Source of the DNA: Massariosphaeria phaeospora
Taxonomy: Eukaryota; Ascomycota; Dothideomycetes; Pleosporales
DNA: 64,000 nucleotides
NCBI GenBank assembly: GCA_011032825.1
Contig: JAADJZ010000002.1
Location: 620,001 to 684,000, forward strand
Direction: 5' to 3'
Part shown: in pieces, positions 1 to 11,662 of the stretch
Layout of the letters: every line of letters begins with the position of its first letter
Position numbering within the stretch: position 1 is the first letter of the stretch
Notes under the pieces: generated by a model
Told to the model about the DNA's origin: nothing
What the model saw: only the letters and a program-made list of their open reading frames with translations
Database searches by the model: none
Position numbers and translations under genes: made by a program

Positions 1-34
1 CCGCCTCTTTTCCCTCTGACTTCTTACATGGTAG

Positions 35-418
35 ATGGATGGCCCAGCTAACGGTATCATGCAGGGCGAACTCGTAGCCCACATCCTCAACGGCGTCATC
101 AACCGGCCCGCCCGCGACGCCATGCTCCTGCACCACGCCCTCATGGACCTCATCGAGCCGCCCACGCCCGACCACCCCCATTCCTCCAAAACCGCCACTG
201 CCGCCAGCTCGTCGTCGGCCACCAAACACGAACGTCAGCAGCGCTTCGAGCTGCTCATCTCGCGGCTCGTGCGCTTGCACTGGGACCGAATGCATCTGGG
301 GCGCGTGAAGCGCGAGTACGAGGAGAAGTACGGGAGGGTGGTTGAGGAGGATGTTGAGGAGGCGACGAAGGGGGATTTTCGCGAGTTTTGTATGATGTTG
401 TGTCAGACGGGGCGGTGA
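35..418 (+). CDS. Annexin-like protein, C-terminal exon (5' part outside the window)
   Basis: The 127 codons form the last repeat of an annexin, a calcium-dependent phospholipid-binding protein of membrane surfaces. Seen: a helix with DAMLLHHAL, then LLISRLVRLHWDRMHL, then a YEEKYGRVVEEDVEEATKGD stretch and a closing FREFCMMLC, which is the usual order of an annexin repeat. The bases before position 35 (CTGAC branch-like sequence, then TAG) look like the end of an intron, so 35 is probably an exon border rather than the start codon, although the exon happens to begin with ATG. Oddity: the short loop that normally joins the first two helices is replaced by about 25 Ser/Thr/Ala/His-rich residues, and the glycine-rich calcium loop is not recognisable. 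The stop is TGA at 416-418. Family assignment is fairly sure; the subfamily is not. Confidence 0.75.
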   Translation: MDGPANGIMQGELVAHILNGVINRPARDAMLLHHALMDLIEPPTPDHPHSSKTATAASSSSATKHERQQRFELLISRLVRLHWDRMHLGRVKREYEEKYGRVVEEDVEEATKGDFREFCMMLCQTGR

Positions 419-1709
419 GAAGGGGGGAGGGGGGAGGGGAAGAGGGAAGGGATTGGAATAGGGAGGGTCCAAGAGTGAGTGTGGTTACGGACAGGGGTGG
501 AAGCAGCGTTTTCGTTTTTGGATGTTGTTTGATACCTACCTAATCTGAAATCTAATATGGAAATCTCCACATACAGTGGGCAGCCTCGTCTGCGTATTTG
601 GTCACGATGTGTTTTCTAAAGGAGATGAAAAAAGAAAATAGAAACTGCAAACTGCAAACTTCGGAATACATACGTACATGGAACAAAGATGTTGGGTTCC
701 ATGTCCCCTCTCACTTCCGTAGGTAGGTAGATTTATACTGTATCCTGTCGGTTAACGTCTACAGTTCTATTTGGGGGTTCAATGCAGTGCAATTCGTATG
801 CATCTTCTCCTTCTCCATTCTCATCTCCTCGTTCCTGTCTCGATCAACCGGCACGCATATGTACATGGGAAGGAGTTTTTTTTCTTTCGGGGCGGTGGAC
901 AAAGAAAGGACAATGGACTCACAGTTGTGCTGTTATCGTTGAGGTATCTCAGCTGTGTATCTTATCACGGTTCGTTTGCTCCTTTCTGTTCTGGGGAGGT
1001 GAGGAGGTAGGTCTGCAGAGCAGCAGAGCAGCAGCCAGAGGAGATCGGTCGGGAGGAGGAGGAGGAGACAGATAGATGGATAGACAGGTAAGTAGGTAGG
1101 TAGGTAGGTACTCGGCTCGATCGACGTCGCCATGTAATGGGATGTCAGGTGATGTGATGTGCCACAATGTGGTCCCCCGAGAAAAAAAAGGGGGTTTGGC
1201 GTGCTGCTGATGGATATACGCAGGCCGACCCATTCACTCATTCACTCACTCACTCACTCACTCACTCACAAGCTAAGCTCTCTCTACATGTACTACAGCA
1301 GACAGTATGGTCGTGCAGATGGTGCATGTCATGCCACGTCACGCCATACGCAGATACGTACTCCCGAGCGGCAGTACCTTTTCAACACAAGCTAAGTTAA
1401 GGTATTAGTACTTTAGTAAAATGAATCATATTCCAACCGCATATTGATTTACATATTTACAGTTGTGGTGTCGTATCGTATCGTATCAGATCAGTATCGT
1501 ATCGTTCCCCTTCCATTACAGCCCCCTGTGCCCAAATAACCAACCCGTGGCATCCCTTTGCTGCAGTCTGCGAAAGTCAAATGCCAGGAGCGATCTCTTT
1601 CTTTCTTTCTTCCTTCCTTTCTTTGCAAAGTCCAATCTTGGATATTTCCAACATCCACCAAGGACAACAAACAATGCGCCTGTCCACTCTGCCCCAGCAT
1701 CGAACCAGC
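419..1709. other. Intergenic region with simple repeats
   Basis: This lies between the 3' end of the annexin gene and the 3' end of the opsin gene, so both 3' UTRs fall here. It holds a GTAG-type microsatellite (about 1086-1110), a CACT microsatellite (1231-1269) and a pyrimidine CTTT run (about 1595-1624). No convincing gene was seen on either strand. Confidence 0.6.
1231..1269. repeat. CACT tetranucleotide microsatellite
   Basis: About nine near-perfect tandem copies of CACT/TCAC, slightly degenerate at the left end. Confidence 0.9.
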
Positions 1710-2821
1710 TCAAACAGCATTCACATGCTGTCCATCAACACCGTCATTCCCATTCGACACCCCATTCCCATGCCCATTCCCCACCCCGTTCCCCCACTCC
1801 TTCTCCCTCCCATCCACAACTCCATCACCCTCATAATCCCGAATCTGCAGCCCCAACCGCGCAGGATCAATCCCACGATGCCCCCAAATCAACAGCGCGC
1901 CAAACACCGGCTTGGCCAGGAAATCCAAGATGCCGTAGAACACGGCCTCCGAGTCCGGCGCGATGACGTTGCCGCCCTCGGACAGGCCCCAGGCGATCGG
2001 GTACAGCAGCCAGAGGAAGGCGGTGAGCGTGCCGCACAGGAAGAAGCATTTGCGGATGTCGGCGCCGAGGGGCGCGGCGTGGCGGCGCGCGGACCACACG
2101 AGTTGGTAGATTATGTAGGTGAGGGCGGCGCAGCCTGCGGGGAGGGGGTTAATAGGTGGTTGGATATGTGGTTTATGTGGTGATGGGGGATGGAATAGAA
2201 AAGGGGTTACAGTGAGTGAGAGCCAGTGAACGGAACGCAACACAACGTACCAAAAGCGAAGAACCCCCACTTATACCTCGACGTAACCAGCGCGCCCACC
2301 AACCCCGTAACAATCATAATCTCATCCACAACAACCACAAACAGGATCGTCGGCCACGGCATCCCCGCCGTAAGCAGCAAGTCCAGCAGCAGCAGCGGCG
2401 TCGTGATGAACCAGTCGACATAGCGCACGTAGAAGATCTCGCGGTACGTGCCGCTGACTTTCGGGTTCGCGCGCGCGTACGGGCCGACCGCAATGGGCGT
2501 GAAGCCCAGGTTGGCGCCCATGGTGAAGTACGCGATGGCCGCGACGAGCACGACGGCGGATGTGATGTAGTGGAAGACGCGGTTGCGGCGCGGCTGCCGC
2601 TGGCCGAGGCCGAGGAAGATGATGGCGGAGACGGTCATGGCCGCGCTGATGGCGAAGTAGAAGTCGGAGCCGTGGGTCGTGATGGCGATGTCGGCGGTGG
2701 CGCCGTTGACGGTGTTGGCTGGCGGAGGGGGGTTAGTAGGGGGAGACGTGTAAGTATGCAGAGATGGATGGGACATACGGTTGGAGGCCAGGGCATTGTT
2801 ACGCCGTTGGAAACCCATCAT
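1710..2821 (-). CDS. carO: Microbial-type (fungal) rhodopsin, CarO-like light-driven proton pump
   Basis: Three exons on the minus strand: 2821-2779, 2718-2251 and 2134-1710. The introns are 2778-2719 (GTATGT, TACTAAC, CAG) and 2250-2135 (GTACGT, GCAG). They join to 311 residues. The product is a seven-helix membrane protein that binds retinal. Using bacteriorhodopsin numbers: helix C has RYVDW with D116 (D85, proton acceptor) and LLLLD with D127 (D96, proton donor); E223 and E233 match E194 and E204 of the release group; helix G has D241 (D212) and the Schiff-base lysine K245 (K216) in LDFLAKP. All pump positions are present, which points to transport rather than a purely sensory opsin. The C-terminus carries a Gly/Asn/Asp-rich tail (about 272-305). 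Start chosen at the ATG ATG pair at 2821; in-frame ATGs at 2941 and 2917 would extend the N-terminus. The neighbour carX supplies retinal. Function is inferred from residues. Confidence 0.93.
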
Positions 2822-3779
2822 GTCGGCCTTTGACGAGAAAGAAATAGATGTCGTTTGTTCGACGAGTGAGCTGAACTCGGTGTCGAAGAAACAGCATCGA
2901 GGCGGTAGACATGCCATCTTGATATACCAGCTCCCGCCCATGTCGAGCAGCCCTGTACATGACGAAATGCGGCGTCCCCTCCCGCGGTAATTTCAAATGC
3001 CCATCCTCTAGAAAAAACCTCACAGACACCTGCCCTGCAAGTCATTCACGCAAGCTCGGCGCATCTAGACCTAGCCTCGTCCAAATTTCAAACCTCACAT
3101 GCATCCGCCAGCTTCCACACGCCCTGCTAGATGTCCATCTCACACTTCATCCATCCAATCGCGTACGCTCCAGCGTGAATCAACCATCGTTTCCAGCCGG
3201 AAAATCCCGCGCTTCGATCGATGATGTAGCCATTACCAGCGCTATTCATCATCCGCTACCCTGGCTCGCCGCTCGCTAAACACGCTAATGCATCCACACG
3301 ACTCGATGAGGTAACTGTTACAAGCTTTGTCGGCGTCAGCTCAGAGCTTGCTTCAACGTCACTTTGCGCTGTAGATTCAAGATTGCACCTATAAGCTTTG
3401 CCGCCGTTGCACATGGCGCTTTTAGCTCTCGTGACCTGGGTGCCGAGTTACCAATCATGACCGTGCGTACTGAGCTTGACTAACGGCCGTTTAGCAGGGA
3501 ACAGAGCGTTGAGGTTGAACGGGATAGACGGGGTAAGCGCTGACATTATGTAACTTAGGCGATACGCTTGTATGGTGGTCTCATCTTGACGCGGTGCGGT
3601 ATATGCTTAATTGGGTTTCGTACCTTCACGCGGTCTGCAAATACTCCTCGCAAAGGTACTCGTGTATGTACATTAGCTGGCAGTGCAAATGTGGTGTCCA
3701 GTTCGCCGACCAGATCTTACTTGTACGCCCGTATTGAACGCTACGACGCGGATATCGTAGACGGTGAAAGAAAGATAGG
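2822..3779. promoter_or_regulatory. Upstream region of the opsin gene and 3' flank of carX
   Basis: No gene was seen. The opsin promoter must lie here. The sequence CGATCGATG at 3215-3223, about 400 bp upstream of the opsin ATG, contains GATCGA, which resembles the core bound by the White Collar photoreceptor complex of Neurospora. This is suggestive only. Confidence 0.4.
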
Positions 3780-5990
3780 CTATCCTAAAGCCCGGATGAG
3801 TGCGGCTTTCCTCCTGAGCCACCAGGTGTCTTTGAGCTCCTGTGGCCGTTGCCTTACGCTGACAATACCTCTCTGAGACTTGATCTGTGCTTCGCTGAAC
3901 CAATTCCCATGCAACCCATATGGAACCCTCGCTGGTAAGTGGAACTTGCACACAATGGTCTTCATGTCTTTGGCATTGAGAACCCACAGCTCACTCGTTG
4001 CATCGTCGCGACACTCGCCATCGTCGTCAAGTTGCGACTCATCGAATACGTAGAAGAGCAGAAACCCGTCATCTTCCGTCCGAGTATCACTGCGTGGCAC
4101 GAATCGAGCTTCTTGGGCGTAGTGCAAGGGCGGTAATTGGAAAACGGAGATTGGGTCGTGCTTGTCCTTGGATTGGAGCACTTCCGCAATGGACCGGTTG
4201 TCGATGCACCCTATGATGCTTTTAGGTGGATTTGCTTCACCGCGAGCGAGGAGCTCATCCACATCCATCTTCACGACAATGTCCACCTTGGTAGCCTTTC
4301 CTAGTGCAGCACCAAAATTCTCGCTGGTTGTGCTGCAGCCGTAGATGTAGCGAGCGCAGGACATTTCGTACTTGGGAGCCAAAGTTGGGAACTCAAAGGG
4401 AATCGCAGAGAGCGCATACTGATGGGTTATTGTGTTCTCGGTGGCTGATGCGAGGGCGAAACGATAATAGTATAAGCGGCACTGCTCTTCGTCATTGTCC
4501 AAGATTAGGGGGACCGGTGGCCTGCTACTTGAAGGCGTGAAATTAGTAGCAAGTGTATCGGTAGTCGATAGTAGAGGTGTCTCCTCGTCTAGAGAGTCCT
4601 TTTCTAGATCTTTCACCTCATCATCTTCGTCGTATTTAGCAAAGAAGGACATTGGCTTGCGATTCGCAGATTTCTTCCGATTGGGATGTGTCAGGGGCTG
4701 AATGTTGCCAGCGCTGAAAACCATGTTTGCTGACGTCATGCGACACGCCAGGAGATTCACAGCGGTTGTGTGCCCATTCGAATCTATATCGTCCCAAGTA
4801 TTTGCGGTATGGAAGATGCAACAGCTAGCCGTTTCAAACCACCGTATAGCGCCTGCATCTCGTCGAGGAAAGATACCAAAGCGAGACGGTTTGTGTGGCT
4901 GGTACGAGACCATGGGTTCGTTCTTCAGCAGATTGAAAGCCGTCAACGAAAGCGGCAAATCGAGAATGACCGTGTGAGCCAGAGACACTCCGAAATCATG
5001 CATCATCTTCCCTCCCGAGCATCCTGGGACTGGTACGTTCACCAGTTTCTTTTGCTGGTTGTCTAGCGGAAGCGGAAGCGTGGGTTCTGGGGGAATCAAA
5101 GAGTAATGGACGAATGGGGGAAGGAAGTTGCAGTGGAAAAGCATCATCTCCCCGGTCCTGGGATCGACTTTGGGATGTCCCGTCGTCCATTCTCTCATCC
5201 AGCTGGTGAGACCCGTTCCGCCAAATGCGTTTTGTGCCTTTTCCATCTCAGCTAACCCTCCCGCCAGAGGAACTTCGCCCTCGACACTAATGCCGTCGTA
5301 CCAGCCGACGGTCTCCAAGTTGGGAAGCTGCACGCGCATAGGCGGTCCGCTTTCGCATGTCGCCAATGCGCGCCCGTCATGGAACAGAAAGCTAGTATTC
5401 GCAACGCTGATGCGCTTGATTACACGCTGTGAACCTGGGAGATGCGACAAAATGACAATAAAGACGGTCCTGAGAATTGTCCAGAGCAGCAAGAGCAGGC
5501 TAGAGGCTGGATTGGACAGTGTGGCTATGCTGGGCAAGATGGGGGTCCGTAACTGCGGGGTCTCCAAACTCGAGAGAGCAACGTCGGTCAAGATATGCTG
5601 GCTCATGAAACGTGGAGTTGCAGCATGTGGGGTTGTTTGCGACTTCTCGACATGGACGCCCGTGAGCATGCCATCGCCATCGAACCAGTGGGCCGCGCGT
5701 CCGAGGTCGGAGTTGGAGAGGGGATTGCTGCTATTCCGCACATACTGGCCGCCGAGCAGCTCGCTTGGAATGGTGCCAGAGTACGATATCGACGTCGGGG
5801 CGTAGTTGGTGGCCACCGGGGCGAAGTTGCCGCAGAGATAGCTATAGGGTGTGAGTGCTTGGTTCCCAGCGATGAACGCTAGCAGACAGGCGATTGCGCT
5901 GGTTGAGTGTGGCGGAAAGGACAAGTCATCAGAAAGAGGTGCTTACGGATGCCTGGCGCCTCGCTTCTTGGGTTGTACGGCATTGTACAT
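3780..5990 (-). CDS. carX: Retinal-forming carotenoid oxygenase (CarX type)
   Basis: An iron-dependent carotenoid cleavage dioxygenase that cuts beta-carotene or torulene to retinal, the opsin chromophore. The uninterrupted frame 5924-3780 (714 codons) aligns over its whole length with CarX features: NFAPV, GGQYVRN, AHWFDGDGML, ATCESGPPMR. The four iron-binding histidines are seen as TGHPKVDP (H250), MMHDFG (H309), FHTANTWDD (H372) and YGLHGNWF (H672), numbering from 5924. An acidic Ser-rich loop (about 430-480) looks like a lineage insertion. Start: I prefer a short first exon 5990-5947 (MYNAVQPKKRGARH..) joined over a 48-nt intron (5946-5899, GTAAGC..CCAG) in the same frame, giving 720 residues. 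The simple start at 5924 would create a spurious-looking hydrophobic leader, not expected in this cytosolic family. It lies head to head with carRA, tail towards the opsin. Confidence 0.9.
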
Positions 5991-6643
5991 GACGAGGCTG
6001 GCTAGGTCGGACAACACGCGGTGTGAGAACGCCCGGCGCCCGACAGCTAGATGGAGCTATGCAGGTAGTTGCGGGTTAGCTCAGCAGGTCGCAGCAGAGT
6101 CCCTCAAGCTGAGCGGCGGCGTCCGAGGGAAAGTCGAGCTCTCCAGCGCGGCCAGGCGGTGGTAGATAGCTGCAGCGGGCGGACAATTCGGCCGAGGATG
6201 CGAAGCAAACAGGGCGGCGGCGCGGGGCGGGTGCAGGCAGCAGCATGACGCCCATGACAGCCGCTGGCATTTCGCATTTCGCATTCGCAGCCGGGTGCTC
6301 AGTTTCGCCGGGCGCCACGGGCTGCGGACTGCGCGGTGCCTGGATGATGGGGCGATCATCGAGGGGAAATGGTGACGTCGGCAGGATGCGACATATTGGC
6401 CGCTAGGCTGCTTGCGGCAATGCACAGGGGTGAGCTCAATTCCTCCCAACGCGTCAACCCTCTTCTAAACACCACCGGCACCGCTCCCCACCATGACGCC
6501 TCTCCACTGTGTTCTTCCTGTTTGCGCTCCGCTGGGCTCTAGCACGTTTTCCTGCCCCTCCCCTCCCACACCCCCGGGCGTGCCTCTTCTTCTCTGCTGT
6601 TGTTGTTGATGGTCCGCCGTGCAATTGGAACATTTGCGCCGCA
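5991..6643. promoter_or_regulatory. Divergent promoter between carX and carRA
   Basis: About 650 bp separate the start codons of carX (minus) and carRA (plus), enough for a shared regulatory region. CGATCATCGA at 6353-6362 resembles the GATC-containing sites reported for White Collar type light regulators. Fungal car genes are commonly light-induced; regulation here is inferred. No separate gene was seen. Confidence 0.5.
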
Positions 6644-8561
6644 ATGGGACTCGACTATGCGCTGGTGTAGGCGGCTTGCGACTCCGGAATTGCATGTTTG
6701 TGCTAATTGTGGGTGTAGACACGTCAAATACACCATACCTCCTGCCATCCTGCTCACCCTGTTCTACCGCCCGCTCTTCACCAAGCTCGATGCTTACAAG
6801 ATTGGCTTTCTAATCACCGTGTGTAAGGGAACCCTGAAGCTTGATATTTGCTAACAGTGATAGGTTGCCGTCACGGCTACAATTCCATGGGACTCGTACC
6901 TGATCCGCACCGGCATATGGAGCTATCCGTCGCACGTTGTTGTGGGCTGGACACTGTTTGACATACCTCTCGAGGAAGTCTTCTTCTTTGTTGTCCAGAC
7001 GTACAACACCTCTCTGCTGTACCTGATCCTGAGCAAGCCGACGTTTCAGCCCATCTACCTGCGCGCCGAGCAAGCCGAACCGGGCGCATCTGACAAGTCC
7101 AACTTCCAATGGCGGCTCTACAACTACCTGGGCCACATGGCTTGCCTTCTGTTGATTGTATGTGGGTGGGTAGCTGTCATGCGCAATGGGGAAGGCACCT
7201 ACACGGGGTTGATACTCGTTTGGGCAGTGCCAGTATTGTGGTTCCTATGGTACGTTTCCCACCTCAAATGACCATAACAGAGGTGCTTATTGGTTCGCAG
7301 GACCATAGCTTATGAGTTTCTCGTCGGCCTCCCTCTCTCCAACACGCTGCTCCCCATAATTCTTCCCACACTGTACCTGTGGATTGTGGATACGTTGGCA
7401 TTGAAAAGGGGCACGTGGGTCATCAGTGCCGGAACAAAGTATGGCGTGCACCTTTGGGATGGTTTGGAGGTCGAGGAGGCCCTGTTCTTCCTCGTTACTA
7501 ATACCTTGATTGTCTTTGGCCAGGTGGCAGTTGACAATGGGCTCTCGATCATTTATACGTTCCCAGATCTGTTCCCCAACCCACCTGTTGTCCCGTCAGC
7601 GCGAATGCTGATGCGAGCACATCTTACCCCTGCATCGTCGTACGATCAGGATCGCCTGATTGGTCTTCGAGAGGCCGTTGCTCGACTTCGGAAGAAGAGC
7701 CGAAGCTTCTACCTGGCTTCAGCTACTTTTCAGGGTCAGATTCGCTCAGATTTGCTCCTGCTTTACTCCTTCTGTCGCGTCGCGGATGATTTGGTGGACA
7801 ATGCTTCGTCGACGGAGGAGGCACGGCAATGGATCGCTAAGCTGCATACCTTTCTAGAGACAGCCTACTCGGCCCGCGGCAAGGATCCTTCAGCTGTCAA
7901 ACATATTCGCGATAACTTTCCCCAAGAGACACATTCGGCACTCATCCAACTCCCGGTTGCAAAGTTATCTCGCAAGCCCCTGCAGGACCTGTTGCGCGGA
8001 TTCGAGATGGACCTCGACTTCAACACTGCATCTCCAATCCACTCCGAAGCTGACCTCGAGATATATGCTGAGCGTGTCGCTGGAACGGTGGCGCAAATGT
8101 GCATTGAGCTTATCTTCAATATTTATACTAGTACCCTGTCTGCCGAAGGACAGAATCGCGTAATCGATGCTGGCAACCGCATGGGAGTAGCCCTCCAATA
8201 TGTCAACATTGCGCGTGACATCTCCGTCGATGCAAAGATTGGCCGCGTCTACCTCCCCACCACCTGGATCGCCGGCTTCGGCCTTACCCCCGAATCCATC
8301 CTGAAAGACCCGCAAGGGCCCAACGTTGAACGCCTACGCTCGAAACTCCTGGACAAGGCCTTCGCCGTGTACGAAGGCTCTCGGGCCGCCATCGAGGAAC
8401 TGCCCGTCGAGGCTTGCGGACCCATTCGCGTCGCTGTGGAGAGTTACATGGAGATTGGGCGCGTGCTCAAGCAAGCCGGATACACAGTCAAGGCCGGACG
8501 GGCGACGGTACCGAAACGAAGGCGTCTGCAGGTGGCGTGGCGGGCGCTGAATCGCCGTTAG
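6644..8561 (+). CDS. carRA: Bifunctional lycopene cyclase / phytoene synthase
   Basis: Four exons: 6644-6666, 6719-6818, 6864-7249 and 7301-8561, giving 589 residues. The introns are 52, 45 and 51 nt. The N-terminal half (about 1-265) is the membrane-embedded fungal cyclase made of two similar repeats, with PLEE at 76-79 and EVEE at 226-229. The C-terminal half is phytoene synthase, which condenses two geranylgeranyl diphosphates. Its two Asp-rich metal-binding motifs are present: DDLVD at 332-336 and RDISVD at 475-480. The first intron uses GTAGGC and the second GTGTGT; both were placed because only these joins give the conserved VHVKYT and [13 protein letters not shown]. Length and order match known CarRA/AL-2 proteins. 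Divergent from carX and upstream of carB. Confidence 0.95.
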
Positions 8562-9559
8562 GAGTGGAGTTGAGTTGAGTTGAGTTTGGGCGCGCTGCAT
8601 CGTGGTGGTGTTCAATACCCATATAGTCGGCTGTACAGTAGTAATGCATTTGCACCAAATCGCCAATCTAATGAGAAGTCCTTATATTATCTATCGAGTG
8701 CTGACGCTGCTTGACGTTGCAGCTGAGATCTTGAGGAGTCTTGAGGAGTCTGACTGTGCGCGCTTCGGCATTGGAGACCTAGGTCGCAGAGATATTTGCT
8801 CTGGACTCGTTCAACGCATCAGAGCGTAAGAGGACTTTTTACAATGAACGGAACCAACACTTTGGAGGACGTTGCTCTGAAGCATAATCTCTCGCTATTC
8901 CCGTCGAAGGCACTGTACATATCTAACCTTTCTTCTTACCCTCAATAACTACAAAGGTTATCACTATTGCTATACGCCTTGGAACTCCCACAGGCATCTG
9001 TTTAATCCCACTATCTGATCCAGTTCGGATCTATCATCATAGCTCACAAATGCGAAGACAGACATTCTAGCATCTTAGGGAGAGTAATAAGAGTCTGTAC
9101 TATCTATCATTCTATCCTCTGAGTATGTGAAGCACTGCTAACAGTGCGACTAAAAACTGAAGAAGCCGTCTAACTACATGCGTCAAACAAACGGAGGCTC
9201 TCTCGCTATGAGCACGCGAAACTTTTCTAACCTTGGAACCACATGCGTAACGTGACCATATGCGGGTCGGCGTGTTCGGGTCCCGCCCGCAGCTCGCTTC
9301 AGCCTTCGAACACGCCATTTTTAGACGTCCATCTCGTAGCTCCTCGCTATCCTGTTCTTGTTCAGGATTCACCGTTACGTGTCCATTACGGGTTTTGGTT
9401 GCAGAGAATTCCGATTACCTCCATTTTTCACCTACGTCATGACTTTCGCAAACGACTTGGCGGGTCCGTCGCGTCCGGCGCGCCTCCCAGCAGGCATTCC
9501 ATAATAAAGACGTGGGCCGCCAGTGCCAGTGCTCGTCAATTCTTGCGTCAACAGTAATA
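8562..9559. promoter_or_regulatory. carRA 3' flank and carB promoter region
   Basis: About 1 kb between two genes on the same strand. It opens with a short GAGTT tandem (about 8564-8585). No open frame of convincing composition was seen. The carB promoter must lie in the right part, but no specific site could be singled out. Confidence 0.4.
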
Positions 9560-11423
9560 ATGGGCAGATCTACGCAGCCTTCCGTCGTTATTGTCGGCGC
9601 CGGCGCCGGCGGTGTCGCAACAGCAGCACGACTCGCGCAAGCTGGCATGAAAGTGACTGTTGTGGAAAAGAACGATTTCACCGGAGGCCGTTGTTCACTG
9701 ATTCATAAGGATGGCTATGTATGTGGATGGGACAGCCTTTGGTGTGCAAGCAGATCTAATGTAGTTGTAGAGGTTCGACCAAGGGCCGAGCTTGCTTCTA
9801 CTGCCGCAACTCTTCCACGAGACATTCCGGGATTTCGGCACGTCCATGGAAGAAGAGGGCGTCAAGCTGTTGAAATGCGATCCCAATTACAATGTCCACT
9901 TCCACGACAACACCACCTTCAAGCTGTCGACCGATCTCGCAACCATGAAACAGGAAGTCGAACGGTTTGAGGGCAAGGACGGGTTCGAGCGTTATTTGGC
10001 TTTTCTCCAGGAGTCGCATCGACATTACGAGATCTCGATCATCCATGTCTTGAAGAAAAACTTCTACTCATATCTGAGTATGCTACGACCGGCCTTTTTA
10101 CCCTACTTGCTTGAACTACATCCGTTCGAGAGCATCTATGGCAGAGCGAGCAAATACTTTTGGACTGAGCGGTTAAGGAGAGTCTTTACGTTCGCCAGCA
10201 TGTACATGGGAATGAGTCCATTCGATGCACCCGGAACATACAGCTTGCTGCAATATACGGAACTGGCAGAGGGCATTTGGTATCCTATTGGCGGCTTCCA
10301 CAAGGTGAGTCTTGGCCCCATAGAGACGTCGATTATGGCTGTCTCTTCTGCCCATGGTCTCTTGTACTGACTTTGACAGGTTGTTGAAGCACTCGTAAAC
10401 ATAGGCCAGCGATATGGCGTCGAATACCGGCTCGACTCTCCTGTATCGAAAATTCAACTGTCTGAGGATGGGCAACGAGCTACTGGCGTAGTGCTAGAAG
10501 GCACAAACGAAGTACTCGACGCGGATATTGTTATCTCCAACTCTGATTTGGTTTACGCATACACCGATCTTCTACCACCCTCATCGTACTCGAGATCACT
10601 GTCAAAACGCGACGCGTCGTGTTCAAGCATTTCTTTCTACTGGGCGCTCGACAAACAGTTCCCCGAGCTCTCCACGCACAACATCTTCCTCGCCGAACAC
10701 TACCAAGAGAGCTTCGATAGCATTTTCAAGAAACATCAGATCCCCGATGAGCCGAGTTTCTACGTTAACGTGCCCTCGAGGGTCGATCCGACAGCCGCTC
10801 CCGAAGGTTGCGACGCTGTCGTAGTTCTCGTTCCAGTGGGTCACCTACTAGATGCCTCGAACAACCACATGGGAAGTGGGAGTACCGCAGGCGTAACTCA
10901 AGACTGGGATGCCATGGTCTCCGATGCGCGCCAAACCATCATCAAGACCATCGAGTCTCGGCTGCACATCTCCCTCGGGCCCCACATCACCGACGAAGTC
11001 GTCAACACGCCGCCTACATGGAAGTCGACCTTCAATCTTGACCGTGGAGCGATCCTCGGCCTGTCCCATTCTTTCTTCAACGTGCTCTCGTTTCGACCGA
11101 AGACCAAGCATCCGAGTATCGAGGACATGTATTTCGTCGGTGCTAGTACGCATCCAGGCACTGGTGTCCCGATTGTGCTTGCTGGAGCCAAGCTTGTCAG
11201 TGAACAGATCCTGGAGCATCTACACATGCGGGTTCCTTGGCAAGAGCGAGAGAAAAAGATGGGCGAGAAGGACGTGGCGCCGCTCGACCAGCCTAAGGTG
11301 CTGCCATTGCTGAATCGTTTTCAATGGTTTATTGCTTTGGTTATGGGGCTGCTGGTGTCTTTGGTGGGTGCTGCGTTTGGGGGCTGGGATTGGAGGCAAG
11401 CGAGTTTCGGTGGGGACTGGTAG
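9560..11423 (+). CDS. carB: Phytoene desaturase
   Basis: Three exons: 9560-9718, 9771-10304 and 10380-11423, giving 578 residues. Introns at 9719-9770 (GTATGT..TAG) and 10305-10379 (GTGAGT..CAG) are both phase 0. FAD-dependent enzyme that introduces the desaturations converting phytoene to lycopene or 3,4-didehydrolycopene. Seen: N-terminal dinucleotide fold VVIVGAGAGG (GAGAGG 13-18) with E36 at the end of the second strand; GYRFDQGPSLLLLP after intron 1; and the C-terminal signature VGASTHPGTGVPIV (about 480-497). A hydrophobic segment near residues 545-570 should anchor it to a membrane, as in AL-1/CarB. Same strand as carRA and 1 kb downstream, so co-regulation is likely but the genes are transcribed separately. 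Confidence 0.95.
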
Positions 11424-11662
11424 TTGCACGCATAATACCACACTCTATCTTTGCCATGAGGAAATTTTAATGTTGATATCTGCTAAGGTTTCGTCCACCC
11501 TACGAAGGATTCTCACAGCAGCTGCAGCTCAGTTTCAAGCTACGCAAGCTAACAACAGCAGTAACTGCAAGGGTCATATTCAGCTCATCTTTGAAACGAC
11601 ATAGATAGTAACGACACATTTCAACACTCCCCAAACCATCAACATCTCCCACCCACCTCCCC

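Noticed and set aside
1231..1269. Telomere-like or binding-site array
   Set aside because: A plain CACT microsatellite with no TTAGGG-type units.
1581..2183. 200-codon plus-strand frame with Pro/His/Arg-rich ends
   Set aside because: Shadow of the last opsin exon and its 3' flank; no recognisable protein features.
2216..2833. 205-codon plus-strand frame rich in Arg, Asp and Gly
   Set aside because: It lies antisense to the opsin exons and its composition is that of a GC-rich shadow frame; it has no domain and crosses the opsin introns.
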